This document shows, in pieces, positions 8,552-17,391 of a stretch of DNA of 64,000 nucleotides. Numbering within the stretch: the first letter of the stretch is position 1; each line of letters opens with the position of its first letter. Below the pieces are notes generated by a model. That model was not told where the DNA came from and did not search any database. It saw nothing but the letters and a program-made list of their open reading frames with translations. This DNA comes from Wenjunlia tyrosinilytica (GTDB lineage Bacteria > Actinomycetota > Actinomycetes > Streptomycetales > Streptomycetaceae): NCBI RefSeq assembly GCF_014646055.1, contig NZ_BMMS01000003.1, positions 62,001 to 126,000 of the forward strand, read 5' to 3'. A program made the translations under genes and the position numbers.

Positions 8552-9868
8552 TCACGGGATCAGCCCCTTGGACTGCAGGGCGTCGTTGATCTGGCCCCTG
8601 AGCCGGTCGACGGCGCTGCGCGGCTGGATCCCGGACGGGGGCGAGAGCGTGTGGGAGATCGCGATCGACACGTTCTGGTACGCCGGGGTCTGGGGGCGCA
8701 CACTGCCCAGTTGCAGCGCGGAGAGCACATCGGCGGCGAAGGGGTAGCTCTTGATGAGGGCGGGGTCGGAGTACAGGCTCCGCAGGGTGGGGGGCAGTCC
8801 GCCCTTGAGCGCCGCGGTCATCTGGTTCTGCCGGTTGCGCAGGCACAGCGCGGCCTCGAACGCCTCGTCGGGGTGGCGCGAGTAGGCGCCGATCGCCAGG
8901 TCGATGCCGCCGATGGTGGGCCGCGAGGGGCGGTCGGCGTCGACCCGCGGGTAGGGCGCCCAGCGGAAGACCTTGAACAGCTGCGGCTTGTTGGCCTTCA
9001 TCGACGGATACACGAAGGGGTAGTTGACCTCGAAGGCGGCGGTTCCGGACTCCATGGCGAGGCGGTTCTGGTCCTCCATCTGGTTGGACAGGGAGGGGTC
9101 CGCCGCGGGCGAGTCGGCCAGGTCGCGCATGACACCCGCCGCGGTGACCGCGGGCGGCCCGAGCGAGGGGGCCATGGCGTTCGGCGTCAGGATCGAGCCG
9201 CCCGCGCTGACCACGAGCGAGTTGAACCACACGGTGAGGCCCTCGTACTGCGCGCCCTGGATCTCCACGTAGTGCGGTTTGTTCCTGGCCGCCAGGTCCC
9301 GGGACATGGCGATCATCTGGGCCCAGGTCTTCGGGGGGTGGGGGACCAGGTCGGTGCGGTACCACAGCAGCTGGGTGTTGGCGTTGTAGGGGACGGCGTA
9401 CAGCTTGCCCTTCCACGTCGCCGTCTTCAGGGGGACCGCCAGCGTGCCCTTGGTGGCCCGGGCCTTGTTCGCCCCGGTCCACTCGCGGATCCAGCCGGCC
9501 TCGGCGAACTCCGGGGCCCAGGTCACGTCGAGCCCGAGGATGTCGAGCGCCGAGTCCTGCGCGGCCAGCCGCCGCACCAGCTGCTGGCGCTGGGCGTCGG
9601 CCGCCCTGGGCAGTTTGTTGTAGTGGATGACGTAGCGCCCGTTGGAGGCCCGGCCGCAGTTGGTAGCGGCCTCGGCGAGCGCGCCGGAGTCGTCGGAGAA
9701 GTTGTACCAGTTCAGGTCGACGGGGCCGGACGACCCTCCACCGCCGCAGGAGGCCAGGGTCGAGGCGAGCAGCGGCAGGACGGCCAGGGCCCGCAGGCGC
9801 CGTGCCCCACGCGCACGGGAGCCTGTCCCGGCGGGTCGCCCCGCGATCCGGTGGGCCCGTCCGTCCAT
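8552..9868 (-). CDS. solute-binding lipoprotein, LpqY-like (probable trehalose)
   Basis: A 438-residue periplasmic-type binding protein of the carbohydrate uptake family. The signal ends in the lipobox LASC with Cys41 as lipidated residue. Stretches such as LDILGLDVTWAPEFAEAGW, NTQLLWYRTDL, VWFNSLVVSAGGS and FEVNYPFVYPSM parallel mycobacterial LpqY. It heads the importer operon. In mycobacteria this system recycles trehalose released at the cell surface; here it could serve recycling or uptake during spore germination. Maltose or another disaccharide remains possible. Confidence 0.85.
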   Translation of the reverse strand: MDGRAHRIAGRPAGTGSRARGARRLRALAVLPLLASTLASCGGGGSSGPVDLNWYNFSDDSGALAEAATNCGRASNGRYVIHYNKLPRAADAQRQQLVRRLAAQDSALDILGLDVTWAPEFAEAGWIREWTGANKARATKGTLAVPLKTATWKGKLYAVPYNANTQLLWYRTDLVPHPPKTWAQMIAMSRDLAARNKPHYVEIQGAQYEGLTVWFNSLVVSAGGSILTPNAMAPSLGPPAVTAAGVMRDLADSPAADPSLSNQMEDQNRLAMESGTAAFEVNYPFVYPSMKANKPQLFKVFRWAPYPRVDADRPSRPTIGGIDLAIGAYSRHPDEAFEAALCLRNRQNQMTAALKGGLPPTLRSLYSDPALIKSYPFAADVLSALQLGSVRPQTPAYQNVSIAISHTLSPPSGIQPRSAVDRLRGQINDALQSKGLIP

Positions 9869-9939
9869 GCGCTGTGCACCTCACTCCCGTGGAGCCCCGC
9901 CGCCTCGACCGATTACCCTGCGTAGCCCTTCTGGTACGG

Positions 9940-9968
9940 ACACTAGAACCCGAGCAAAGCAATCACAA
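9940..9968 (-). promoter_or_regulatory. putative promoter of the ABC importer operon
   Basis: On the minus strand TTGTGA (9968-9963) and TAGTGT (9945-9940) are spaced by 17 bp. This would give a leader of about 65 nt before the lipoprotein ATG. The elements are moderate matches to the vegetative consensus. No clear operator palindrome was found beside them. Confidence 0.4.
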
Positions 9969-10073
9969 GCCAACATAAGGTTCAATTCGGTCACGGCCGC
10001 CACCGACGCGCTGAGAGCCCCTCCACCGAGGAGGCGCCGCCGCACCGTCCCTCCTGAGGGGGATGCCGGAAGC

Positions 10074-10865
10074 ATGACCATTGCTGCCACTGTGTCCGCT
10101 ATGACACCAGCGCAGCAGGCAGGACCGGTACGGCAGGCAGGACCGGAACACGAGACAGGGTCGGCACACGAGACAGGACCGGGGCGACCGGCACGACCCG
10201 CGAGCGTGGGCGCGGTGGTGGAGCGGATGCGGACGTTGCGTGACGAGCTGCCTCCCGGCGACGGCGTCGGCACGTTCAACCGGGTGTACCTGTCGGTCAC
10301 CGAGGAGATGCTGCGGCGCCTCGGCAACGGGTACTTCGCCGCCCCGGTCGTGGCCGCGCGGCTCGATGTGCACTTCGCCGGGCGCTACCTTGCCGCGGTG
10401 GACGCCGTGGCGCGGGGCCGCCGCCCGCCGTCGTGCTGGCGCCCGCTCTTCCAGGCCCGCCACCATCCGGGCCTGCGTCCGCTGCAGTTCGCGCTTGCCG
10501 GGATCAACGCGCACATCGGCCACGACCTGGCGCTGGCCGTCGTCGGCACCTGCCGGGACCTGGGGATCGAGCCCGAGGACATGGAGGACGACTACCAGCG
10601 GGTGGGCGAGGTCCTGACGGCGCTGGAGGAACGCGTCCGCGAGGAGCTGATGCCGGGGCCCGACCTGCTCGACATCGCCGACCCGCTGACCCACCTCGTG
10701 GGGGCGTGGAGCCTGGAGCGTGCCCGTGAGGCGGCCTGGGCGGCGGGCCGGGCGCTGTGGCGGCTGCGCGGGCTTCCCGACGTCCACGACGAGTTCGCCC
10801 ACCGCCTCGACCAGAGCGTCGGCCTGGTCGGCCGCTTCCTTCTGACTCCGCTGTGCGGCCGGTGA
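10074..10865 (+). CDS. DUF5995 family protein
   Basis: A 263-residue protein matching the actinobacterial DUF5995 family as I remember it, with FNRVYLSVTEEML near 68, DVHFAGRYLAAVDAV, CWRPLFQARHHPG and LQFALAGINAHIGHDLALAVV. The conserved His pairs suggest a metal- or ligand-binding helical fold, but no function is established to my knowledge. The first 45 residues are low complexity. The ATG at 10074 is used because the conserved region begins well after it; a start further in is possible. No signal peptide is visible. Confidence 0.75.
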   Translation: MTIAATVSAMTPAQQAGPVRQAGPEHETGSAHETGPGRPARPASVGAVVERMRTLRDELPPGDGVGTFNRVYLSVTEEMLRRLGNGYFAAPVVAARLDVHFAGRYLAAVDAVARGRRPPSCWRPLFQARHHPGLRPLQFALAGINAHIGHDLALAVVGTCRDLGIEPEDMEDDYQRVGEVLTALEERVREELMPGPDLLDIADPLTHLVGAWSLERAREAAWAAGRALWRLRGLPDVHDEFAHRLDQSVGLVGRFLLTPLCGR

Positions 10866-10978
10866 GCGCCCGGTGAGCGCCCGGCAGCGCGCCTTCGGAA
10901 AGCTTGCCCAACGGTGCGCCGCTTCGCCGCCCGGCGTCGGTACGTTCGTCGGGTCGCCCGCCCCCAGGAGGAAGTGCC

Positions 10979-11344
10979 GTGCCGTCAGTCGACCTCAAGG
11001 ACCTCGCAGCCGCCCTCCCCGAAGCCTGGAGCTCCCGTGTGCTGGGGGTGGTGGGCAGCGCCTGCGTGAAGGTGCTGCGCATGAACGAGCTGCCGGTCGA
11101 GGAGGAGACCCACGACGCCCCGGAGGCGCTGCTCGTCCTCGACGGCATCCTCGAACTCGTCGTGGAAGGGCGCCCGGTGCCCGTCCGCGCGGGTGAGCTG
11201 TTCCTCGTGCCGGCCCGGACCCCGCACACGGTCGGCAGCGGCAGCCACGGGACGCTGGTGATCGTGGAACTGCTCGGCACCGTGTACGGCACCGGGGAAC
11301 CCGTGGCGATGGCCGCGCCGTCCTCCCCCGGTGCGCGGCGATGA
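10979..11344 (+). CDS. small cupin-domain protein
   Basis: A 121-residue single-domain cupin. Residues about 35-95 contain EETHDAPEALLVLDGILELVV and VRAGELFLVPARTPHTV. The second metal His is present (PHTV), but the first motif has Glu/His in a variant arrangement, so metal binding is not certain. The GTG at 10979 has AGGAGG seven bases upstream. It runs convergently into the large SpoIIE-type gene with 7 bp between them. Role unknown. Confidence 0.8.
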   Translation: MPSVDLKDLAAALPEAWSSRVLGVVGSACVKVLRMNELPVEEETHDAPEALLVLDGILELVVEGRPVPVRAGELFLVPARTPHTVGSGSHGTLVIVELLGTVYGTGEPVAMAAPSSPGARR

Positions 11345-11351
11345 CGCGCGG

Positions 11352-14246
11352 TCAGTCCCCGCGCGGCACGGCGATCTCGGCCCACACCTGCTTGCCGCCG
11401 CTGAGCGGCACCGTCCCCCAGGCGTCCGACATGGCCTCGACCAGCAGGATCCCCCGGCCGCCGGTCGCCTCCCAGCCGATGTTCCGGGGCTTGATCGGGG
11501 TGCGCGGGGAGGTGTCGCTGACCGCGATGCGCAACCGGTCGTGGATATAGGTCAGGTCAAGCTGCACCTGCCCCTCGGTGTGCACCAAGGCATTGGTGAC
11601 GAGCTCGGAGACGACCAGCAGTCCGGCGTCGGACCCCTCCCTCAACCCCCACGACCGCATCGTGCGCGCGGTGAACCGGCGGGCGTGCGAGACCGCCTCG
11701 GGCAGACGCCACACCACCCACCTCGCGCGGACCGGCCGGACCGCCATGCCGTCGTAGCGCATGAGGAGCAGGGCCACGTCGTCGTCACGCCGGGTGGCGC
11801 TGCCGAGGACCGCGTCCGCCACCAGGCCGAGACGGGCGGGATCGGCGTCGGCGAGCGCCTGGCACAGCAGGTCGAGCCCGTCGTCGAGGGGCAGGGTCGC
11901 GGACTCCACGAGGCCGTCCGTGGAGAGCGCGAGGACGGTTCCGGGGGCCAGGCGCAGCGGGTTCATGGGGAACTCCGCGTCCTGGACGACCCCCAGCGGC
12001 GGCCCGCCCTCGGTCTCGGCCACGTGCGCCGTTCCGTCGGGGTGGCGCAGCACCGGGGGCAGATGCCCGGCCCGCACGCACCAGCCGGTGCCCTCCTCCA
12101 GGTTGAGCTCGACGTAGCAGCATGTCGCGAACAGGTCCGTCTCCATGCCGACGAGCAGGCGGTTGGCGTGGGAGACGACGACGTCGGGGGGATGCCCCTC
12201 CACCGCGTAGGCGCGGATCGCGGTGCGCATCTGGCCCATGAGGGTGGCGGCCTGGGCGTTGTGCCCCTGGACGTCGCCGATGACGAGGGCGGCCCGTCCG
12301 TCGGACAGCGGGATCACGTCGTACCAGTCGCCGCCGACCTCCAGGCCCACGGTCGCCGGAAGGTAGCGGGCCGCGGTGACGGCGCCCGCCAGCGCCGGAA
12401 GCCTTCGGGGCAGCAGACTGCGCTGGAGCATGCCGACGAGTTCGTGCTCGGCGTCGAAGGCGCGGGCCCGCACCAGGGCCTGTCCGACCAGTCCGGCGGT
12501 CGCGGTGAGCAGGGCGCGCTCGTCGCTGCCGAAGTCGTGCGGCTCGTCCCAGCCGACCAGGCAGGCGCCCACCACGCTTCCGGCGGCGGGCAGCGGCATG
12601 ACCGCCAGGCCCCCGGGGCCGACACCGGCGACGGCGGCCTCGAGCGGGGCCCCGGCGGGCCAGAGGCAGACCCGCCCGGAGCGCAGCGCGGCCTCCAGGG
12701 TGGGCATGGCCCGCAGGGGTGCGTCCGGCCACTCGGAACGCCATTCGGTGCGCCACACCTCGGGCCAGGCATCGGCTTCGGGAGGGCTGAGGACGGTGAC
12801 GACCAGGCGGTCGGACTCCAGTTCGGCGAGGGCGACCCGGTCCGCTCCCAGCGGGTGGCGCAGGGCGTCGACCACGGCCCGGCTGACGTCCTGGACGGTC
12901 ACCGAGGTGGCGAGGGCGGCGGCAAGGCGCTGGACCCGGGCGACCTCGTCGACGCTGGGGCGCAGGTGGGAGGCGTCGGCCACGGTCCCCAGCAGCAGGC
13001 CGGGGCGGCCCTCGGAATCGAGGAGCATCCGGCAGCGCAGCCGCAGCCAGCTGAGCGCACCGCTGGGGCGGCGGATCCGGAACTCCAGCTCGCGGTCGCC
13101 GCCGACGGCCGCCCGGGCGGGTTCGACGAAGGAGAGCAGGGCGGGCAGGTCCTCCGGGACGGTCAGGGACAGCAGGGTCTCCACCCGCCCGTCGAAGTCC
13201 TGCGGAGGGAGGCCGAAGAGTTCGAGCACCCGCTCGTCGGCCTCGATCCGGCCCGTCTTGACGGTCAGGCTGAACGAGCCCGAGCGCAGCTCGCGGGGGT
13301 CGACGAGCGCGGCGCCGCCGGAGGGCCCGGCGCCATTGCCGGGCACCGGCCGGGCGGCGAGCTGGTCGGCGAAGAACTCCAGGCGGGACCGTTCCTCGGC
13401 GTCGAAGCCGCCCGGCTCGTCGGTCACGGCGAGCAGGCAGCCGAACCACCGGCCCTCCGCCCTCAGGGGAAGGACGGCCACCGAGGCGTCCGGCCGGCGC
13501 GGCCCGGCCGGCTGGGCGGGGGCGGTCCGGGGATCGGCGGCCCCGGGATCGGAGGCCTGGTGATCGGAGGTCCAGTGATGGGAGGCCCGGGGGTCCGAGG
13601 CCCGAAGGTCCGAGGCCCGGTGATCCGAGGTCCGGGGGTCCGAGGCCTGGGGGTCCGAGGCCTGGGGGTCCGAGGCCCGGGGGTCCGAGGCCCGGGGGTC
13701 CGAGGCCCGGGGGTCCGAGGCCCGGGGGTCCGAGGCCCGGTGATCGGGCGCCTGGTGATCGGAGGCCTCGCCACCGGCCGTGCCGGGGTGCGCGGCCTCA
13801 CTGTGCGCCGCCTCACTGTGCGCCGCCTCACTGTGCGCCGCCTCACCGTGCGCGGCCTCACTGTGCGCCGCCTCACCGTGCGCCGCCTCGCCGTGCGCCG
13901 TCAGGCCATGGGCCGTCTCGGGGTGGGCGGCGAGCTCCCCGGCACTGAGCCAGACCGGTTCCCCGGAGCGGTAGGCGACGGCCACGGGCGACCCGCCGGT
14001 CGGCGGGTACCCCTCGCGCAGGCCGTAGAGGGAGCGGGGCACACCGACGCTCTCGACGAGACGAAGCTCGCCGCCGGTCTCGCCGCGCGAGTAGACGGCG
14101 GCCAAAGTAGCCTGCGTGAAGACGGGGACCTGTTCGAGTACGGCCCTCATCCGCTCGCGGGAGCCGACGTCCGCCTGTACCGCCCCGACGCTGGTCTCCG
14201 GGCGTAGCGACCTGGCTCCGCGTCTTTTCGCGCCGTCGCTGGCCAC
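11352..14246 (-). CDS. PAS/GAF/PP2C (SpoIIE) phosphatase with ATPase domain and repeat insert
   Basis: A 964-residue soluble multidomain regulator. The order is a GAF-like domain (about 30-105 and resuming near 250), a period-5 repeat insert (106-240), a PAS domain (about 320-430), a second GAF domain (about 440-590), a SpoIIE/PP2C phosphatase (about 610-820: GGDWYDVIPL, IGDVQGHN, LSTDGLVES, DDDVALLL) and a C-terminal HATPase_c domain (SELVTNALVHT, GGRGILLVEAMSDAWG). Such proteins act in partner-switching control of sigma factors through anti-sigma antagonists. The GTG at 14246 is the first start after the intergenic region. Targets are not encoded nearby. Confidence 0.9.
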   Translation of the reverse strand: MASDGAKRRGARSLRPETSVGAVQADVGSRERMRAVLEQVPVFTQATLAAVYSRGETGGELRLVESVGVPRSLYGLREGYPPTGGSPVAVAYRSGEPVWLSAGELAAHPETAHGLTAHGEAAHGEAAHSEAAHGEAAHSEAAHSEAAHSEAAHPGTAGGEASDHQAPDHRASDPRASDPRASDPRASDPRASDPQASDPQASDPRTSDHRASDLRASDPRASHHWTSDHQASDPGAADPRTAPAQPAGPRRPDASVAVLPLRAEGRWFGCLLAVTDEPGGFDAEERSRLEFFADQLAARPVPGNGAGPSGGAALVDPRELRSGSFSLTVKTGRIEADERVLELFGLPPQDFDGRVETLLSLTVPEDLPALLSFVEPARAAVGGDRELEFRIRRPSGALSWLRLRCRMLLDSEGRPGLLLGTVADASHLRPSVDEVARVQRLAAALATSVTVQDVSRAVVDALRHPLGADRVALAELESDRLVVTVLSPPEADAWPEVWRTEWRSEWPDAPLRAMPTLEAALRSGRVCLWPAGAPLEAAVAGVGPGGLAVMPLPAAGSVVGACLVGWDEPHDFGSDERALLTATAGLVGQALVRARAFDAEHELVGMLQRSLLPRRLPALAGAVTAARYLPATVGLEVGGDWYDVIPLSDGRAALVIGDVQGHNAQAATLMGQMRTAIRAYAVEGHPPDVVVSHANRLLVGMETDLFATCCYVELNLEEGTGWCVRAGHLPPVLRHPDGTAHVAETEGGPPLGVVQDAEFPMNPLRLAPGTVLALSTDGLVESATLPLDDGLDLLCQALADADPARLGLVADAVLGSATRRDDDVALLLMRYDGMAVRPVRARWVVWRLPEAVSHARRFTARTMRSWGLREGSDAGLLVVSELVTNALVHTEGQVQLDLTYIHDRLRIAVSDTSPRTPIKPRNIGWEATGGRGILLVEAMSDAWGTVPLSGGKQVWAEIAVPRGD
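13527..13931. repeat. 27-unit, 15-bp in-frame repeat (two adjoining pentapeptide arrays)
   Basis: Within the SpoIIE-type gene residues 106-240 are an unbroken period-5 repeat. Eleven units resemble AAHSE/AAHGE/TAHGE (106-160) and sixteen resemble ASDPR/ASDPQ/ASDHR (161-240). DNA units include GTCCGAGGCCCGGGG and CACTGTGCGCCGCCT. Both arrays share length and register, so copy changes would keep the frame. Confidence 0.95.
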
Positions 14247-14487
14247 GTCGTCATTACACCGCCTTCCGGGGTCCCGTGCAGCCGATGTTCCACGACCGAC
14301 GGGGAGGGGACCGGCTCCGACGGTTCAACCAGGCTCGGTAGTTTCGAACAGTTCGCCCTGGCCCGTCAATGGACACGCGGGATGGCGACCGGCCCGGTCA
14401 CCGCAGCCGTGGCGCGGCCCGCGCGGTGGTGCGGTGAACCGCCCCTGGGGCGCTTGTGCGAACGCACCGGGGGCGGTGGCCCGGAAT

Positions 14488-14525
14488 GAGCCCTTCGGCT
14501 CTGTTCTCCCCGAGCCCTTCGGCTC
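14488..14525 (-). terminator. tandem hairpins at the davB 3' end
   Basis: GAGCCCTTCGGCTC occurs at 14488-14501 and again at 14512-14525, each a 5-bp stem with a 4-nt loop. The surrounding 24-bp unit is duplicated, and the second copy contains the davB stop codon. No U-tract follows, which is common for terminators in this genus. Confidence 0.55.
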
Positions 14526-16224
14526 AGTTCTCGTCGAGCTCGACCGGGGCGATGCGGTCGTAGACGTCGCCGGGGCCGGGGTTGCTCGGGTCGGTGGCGC
14601 CGCCGAAGTGGTGCATGACGCCCCACACCGCGTTCAGCGCGGTCTGCACGGCTCCCTCGGCCCATCCGGCCGTCCAGGAGATGTCGTCGCCGGCGAGGAA
14701 GATGCCGCGCTTGTCCTCGGGCAGCCGGTCCTGCATGAAGTGCGTGAACAGGCGCCGCTGGTAGCGGTAGTGACCGGGCAGGTTGGCCTTGAACGCGCCC
14801 ATGAAGTACGGCTCGGCCTCCCACGAGACGGTCACCGGGTTGCCGATGATGTGCCGCCGGATGTCGACGTCGGGGTAGATCTCCGCGAGCGACTTGAGCA
14901 TGACCTCCATGCGCTCGTTGGCGCTCAGCGGCAGCCATTTGAGCGAGTCGTCGCACCAGGTGTAGGACAGGCAGATCACGGCGGACCTGTCGGGCCCGTT
15001 GTCCAGCAGGTAGGTGCCGCGGGTCATCCGGTCGGTGAGGGTCATGCTCATGACCTCACGGCCGGTCTCGGGGTCGATGTCCTTCCAGAACGGCCGGTCG
15101 ACCGGGATGAACAGCTTCGAGGACTCCATGTAGTGCGTGCGCTCCATGGCCGTCCAGTGGTCCATGGGGAACAGCGACTCGTCGCACGCGATCTTCGACA
15201 GCAGCATCCAGGACTGCGCGGTGAAGATCGCCGCCGCGTAGGTGCGCACGTCGCCGGTGGCGTCGGTGACCGTGACGCGGTTGCCCGCGGTGCGGTGCAA
15301 ACGGGTGACGGCCGGGCGCGGCTTCCCGCCGTGCAGGGACTTCAGCGTCGTGCCGCTGGGCCAGTGCACGCACTTGTCCGGCTCGCGCTCCCACAGGCGC
15401 ACCGGCAGCTGCTGGCTGCCGCCCACGATCCCTCGGTGGTCGTCGTCCGCGCCGGTGTACACGACGCGAAGGATCTCCAGGATGGAGTTCGGGAAGTCGG
15501 TGTCCCAGCCGCCGGTGCCGAAGCCGACCTGGCCGAAGATCTCCCGGTGGCGGAAGGAGCGGAAGGCCTCGGAGGCGCACAGGAAGCCGTAGAAGGTCTG
15601 GTTGTCGAGCTGCTCGACCAGCTCGGCCCAGATCTTCCTGATGGTGTCGGTGTCCCGCTCGCGGATGGCGCGCTGCATCTCGCCGAAGCGGGCGCCGTTG
15701 TCCAGCGTGGCGTTCCACGCCTCGTTGACCTGGTGGTAGACCTCGGGCAGGTCCTCGGCGGTGCGGGCGTAGTGGGACTCGCCCTTGAGGTCGACCACCG
15801 TGCTGGAGGTGTCCGGGGCCAGCGGGTTCGGGAACGGCTCGGTCTCCAGGCCCGCCTTGTCGATGTAGTGGCCCAGCGCGGTGGAGCACGGCGGGAACCG
15901 CATCGCGCCCATCTCGGCGGTCAGGCCGGGGTCGCAGCCCTCGAAGCCCACGGTCCGCAGACGCCCGCCGATCCGGTCCGCCTCGTAGACGACGGGCTTG
16001 AGGCCCATCTTCATCAGCTCGTACGCGGCCACGATCCCGGACAGGCCGCCTCCGATGACGGCGACCTCCTTGCCGTGCTCGGTCGCCGGTATCGAGCCGA
16101 GCCCGGCGGGGTGGGCCAGGTAGTCGTCGTAGGCGTAGGGGAAGTCCGGGCCGAACATCGTCAGGGGCGGCTGCTGGGCAGCGGCCTGCTCGTCGTGGAC
16201 GGCGGTGGGCACCGTGGACGTCAT
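14524..16224 (-). CDS. davB: L-lysine 2-monooxygenase (DavB-like flavoprotein)
   Basis: A 566-residue FAD-dependent amine-oxidase-fold enzyme that would convert L-lysine, with oxygen, to 5-aminovaleramide and CO2. The FAD motif GGGLSG is at 58-63, Glu81 ends the second strand, and GGRLR is at 87-91. Long segments match Pseudomonas DavB as I remember it: FGPDFPYAYDDYLAHPAGLG, GQVGFGTGGWDTDFPNS, LTDRMTRGTYL and GDDISWTAGWAEGAVQT. The ATG at 16224 has AAGGAG before it. The amidase for the next step (davA) lies immediately upstream in the same direction. Substrate assignment as lysine is strong by similarity and context, though a related amino acid is possible. Confidence 0.85.
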   Translation of the reverse strand: MTSTVPTAVHDEQAAAQQPPLTMFGPDFPYAYDDYLAHPAGLGSIPATEHGKEVAVIGGGLSGIVAAYELMKMGLKPVVYEADRIGGRLRTVGFEGCDPGLTAEMGAMRFPPCSTALGHYIDKAGLETEPFPNPLAPDTSSTVVDLKGESHYARTAEDLPEVYHQVNEAWNATLDNGARFGEMQRAIRERDTDTIRKIWAELVEQLDNQTFYGFLCASEAFRSFRHREIFGQVGFGTGGWDTDFPNSILEILRVVYTGADDDHRGIVGGSQQLPVRLWEREPDKCVHWPSGTTLKSLHGGKPRPAVTRLHRTAGNRVTVTDATGDVRTYAAAIFTAQSWMLLSKIACDESLFPMDHWTAMERTHYMESSKLFIPVDRPFWKDIDPETGREVMSMTLTDRMTRGTYLLDNGPDRSAVICLSYTWCDDSLKWLPLSANERMEVMLKSLAEIYPDVDIRRHIIGNPVTVSWEAEPYFMGAFKANLPGHYRYQRRLFTHFMQDRLPEDKRGIFLAGDDISWTAGWAEGAVQTALNAVWGVMHHFGGATDPSNPGPGDVYDRIAPVELDEN

Positions 16225-16291
16225 CGGGTGGACTCTCCTTGCGGGCGGAACGTGCGGGGGAAGGCGGGGGCGGGTGCCCGGGCCGGGGGTT

Positions 16292-16374
16292 TGCGGCCCC
16301 GGTAGGGCTGGGGGGTCTGCGGCCCCGGTGGGGCTGGGAGGTTTTGCGGCCCCGGTGCGGCCGGGGGCGCGGCG
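16292..16374. repeat. three 26-27 bp imperfect repeats between davA and davB
   Basis: TGCGGCCCCGGT recurs at 16292, 16318 and 16345, each followed by a G-rich tail such as GGGGCTGGGAGG. The array fills most of the 154 bp between the two genes. No function is apparent; the minus strand of this spacer is C-rich. Confidence 0.8.
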
Positions 16375-16378
16375 GGCG

Positions 16379-17164
16379 TCAGTAGAGCTCGGGGCGGCGG
16401 TCGGCCAGGTAGGTGTTGGCGGCTCGCGAGGCCTTGAGGAACTGCGGGTCCACGTCGGCGGCGATCAGCTCCTCGCCGCATCCGGCACGGGCCCGCTCGA
16501 TCCCGTCGGGGCCGACCAGGCAGCTCAGGCCGGTGTACTCCAGGTCGCCCTCGGCGCCGCAGCGGTTGGCGTAGGCCAGGTAGAGCTGGTTCTCGAAGGC
16601 CCGGGCGGGAACGATGGTGCGCGGAACGATCTCGTACGGGCGCATCAGGCCGGTGGGCACCACGAGGAGCTCGGTCCCGTTGAGCGCGTGCTTGCGGACG
16701 TTCTCGGGGAACTCCACGTCGTAGCAGACCAGGACGCCGACGCGGACGCCGTCGATGTCGGCCTGGGCGAGCGCCGTCGCTCCGGGGGCGAAGTGCTTGT
16801 TGTCGTAGTCGCCGAACAGATGCGTCTTGCGGTAGCCGGTCAGGCGTGAGCCGTCGGCCGCGAGGACGTTCACCGCGTTGTAGACCGCGTCGCCGTCGCG
16901 CTCGGGGTATCCGTAGACGAGGGCGATTCCGTGCTCGGCCGCGATCTCGGCGGCCCGCCGGAAGGAGGGGCCGTCCGCGGGCTCGGCGAGGCGGTCGGTC
17001 TCCTCGCCGATGATGTAGCCGCTGAGGAACATCTCCGGGCAGACGAGCAGCCGGGCGCCCCGCGAGACCGCGTCACGGGCCGCCTCGTCCAGCAGCCCGA
17101 GATTGCGCTCCGGGGTTCCGGAGCCTTCCGGGCCCTGGTACAGCGCGATGCGCAGCGGCGTCAT
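16379..17164 (-). CDS. davA: 5-aminovaleramidase (DavA-like nitrilase-superfamily amidase)
   Basis: A 261-residue carbon-nitrogen hydrolase that would hydrolyse 5-aminovaleramide to 5-aminovalerate and ammonia, the step after DavB. The catalytic triad is visible as Glu44 (CPEMFLSGY), Lys113 (YRKTHLFG) and Cys147 (VCYDVEFPEN). Length and motifs match Pseudomonas DavA. It precedes davB in one transcription unit. Upstream lie three ATTGCG-type sites, suggesting control by the neighbouring Lrp/AsnC regulator. The later pathway genes (davT, davD) are not in the window. Confidence 0.85.
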   Translation of the reverse strand: MTPLRIALYQGPEGSGTPERNLGLLDEAARDAVSRGARLLVCPEMFLSGYIIGEETDRLAEPADGPSFRRAAEIAAEHGIALVYGYPERDGDAVYNAVNVLAADGSRLTGYRKTHLFGDYDNKHFAPGATALAQADIDGVRVGVLVCYDVEFPENVRKHALNGTELLVVPTGLMRPYEIVPRTIVPARAFENQLYLAYANRCGAEGDLEYTGLSCLVGPDGIERARAGCGEELIAADVDPQFLKASRAANTYLADRRPELY

Positions 17165-17250
17165 GGGGTCCTCTCGGGCGGGTCTGGTCAGGCTTTCCTA
17201 CCGACTCCCCGACGGTACAAAGCACACGCGATGAGCGACAAGGCGCGGTT

Positions 17251-17311
17251 ATTGCGCATAGGAGAGCGATTCATTGCGTGTTTTCGGCCACCGACGGCGG
17301 ATCATTGCGCA
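17251..17311. promoter_or_regulatory. three ATTGCG(C/T)(A/G) sites upstream of davA (putative Lrp sites)
   Basis: ATTGCGCA occurs at 17251-17258 and 17304-17311, and ATTGCGTG at 17273-17280. They lie 87-147 bp before the davA start and just after the lrp-type gene. The same motif is repeated upstream of the permease. Spaced copies of a short motif fit the multimeric binding of Lrp/AsnC proteins. Confidence 0.55.
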
Positions 17312-17391
17312 CGGGCGTCGGGGTCCGCGGTGAGGCGCTCATGAGCGCCCGGCCTGGGGCTTCGAGGCCGCCGGCCGGGGCCGCGGGTGTC

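Noticed and set aside
11331-14207. Roughly 950-codon open frame opposite the SpoIIE-type gene, with glycine/valine/arginine repeats
   Set aside because: It mirrors the real gene; the repeats are just the complement of the pentapeptide arrays and there is no recognisable domain.
16379-17164. Reading the flavin oxidase/amidase pair as an indole-3-acetamide (auxin) pathway
   Set aside because: The flavoprotein matches lysine 2-monooxygenase over long stretches and the amidase is nitrilase-type like DavA, not amidase-signature like IaaH.
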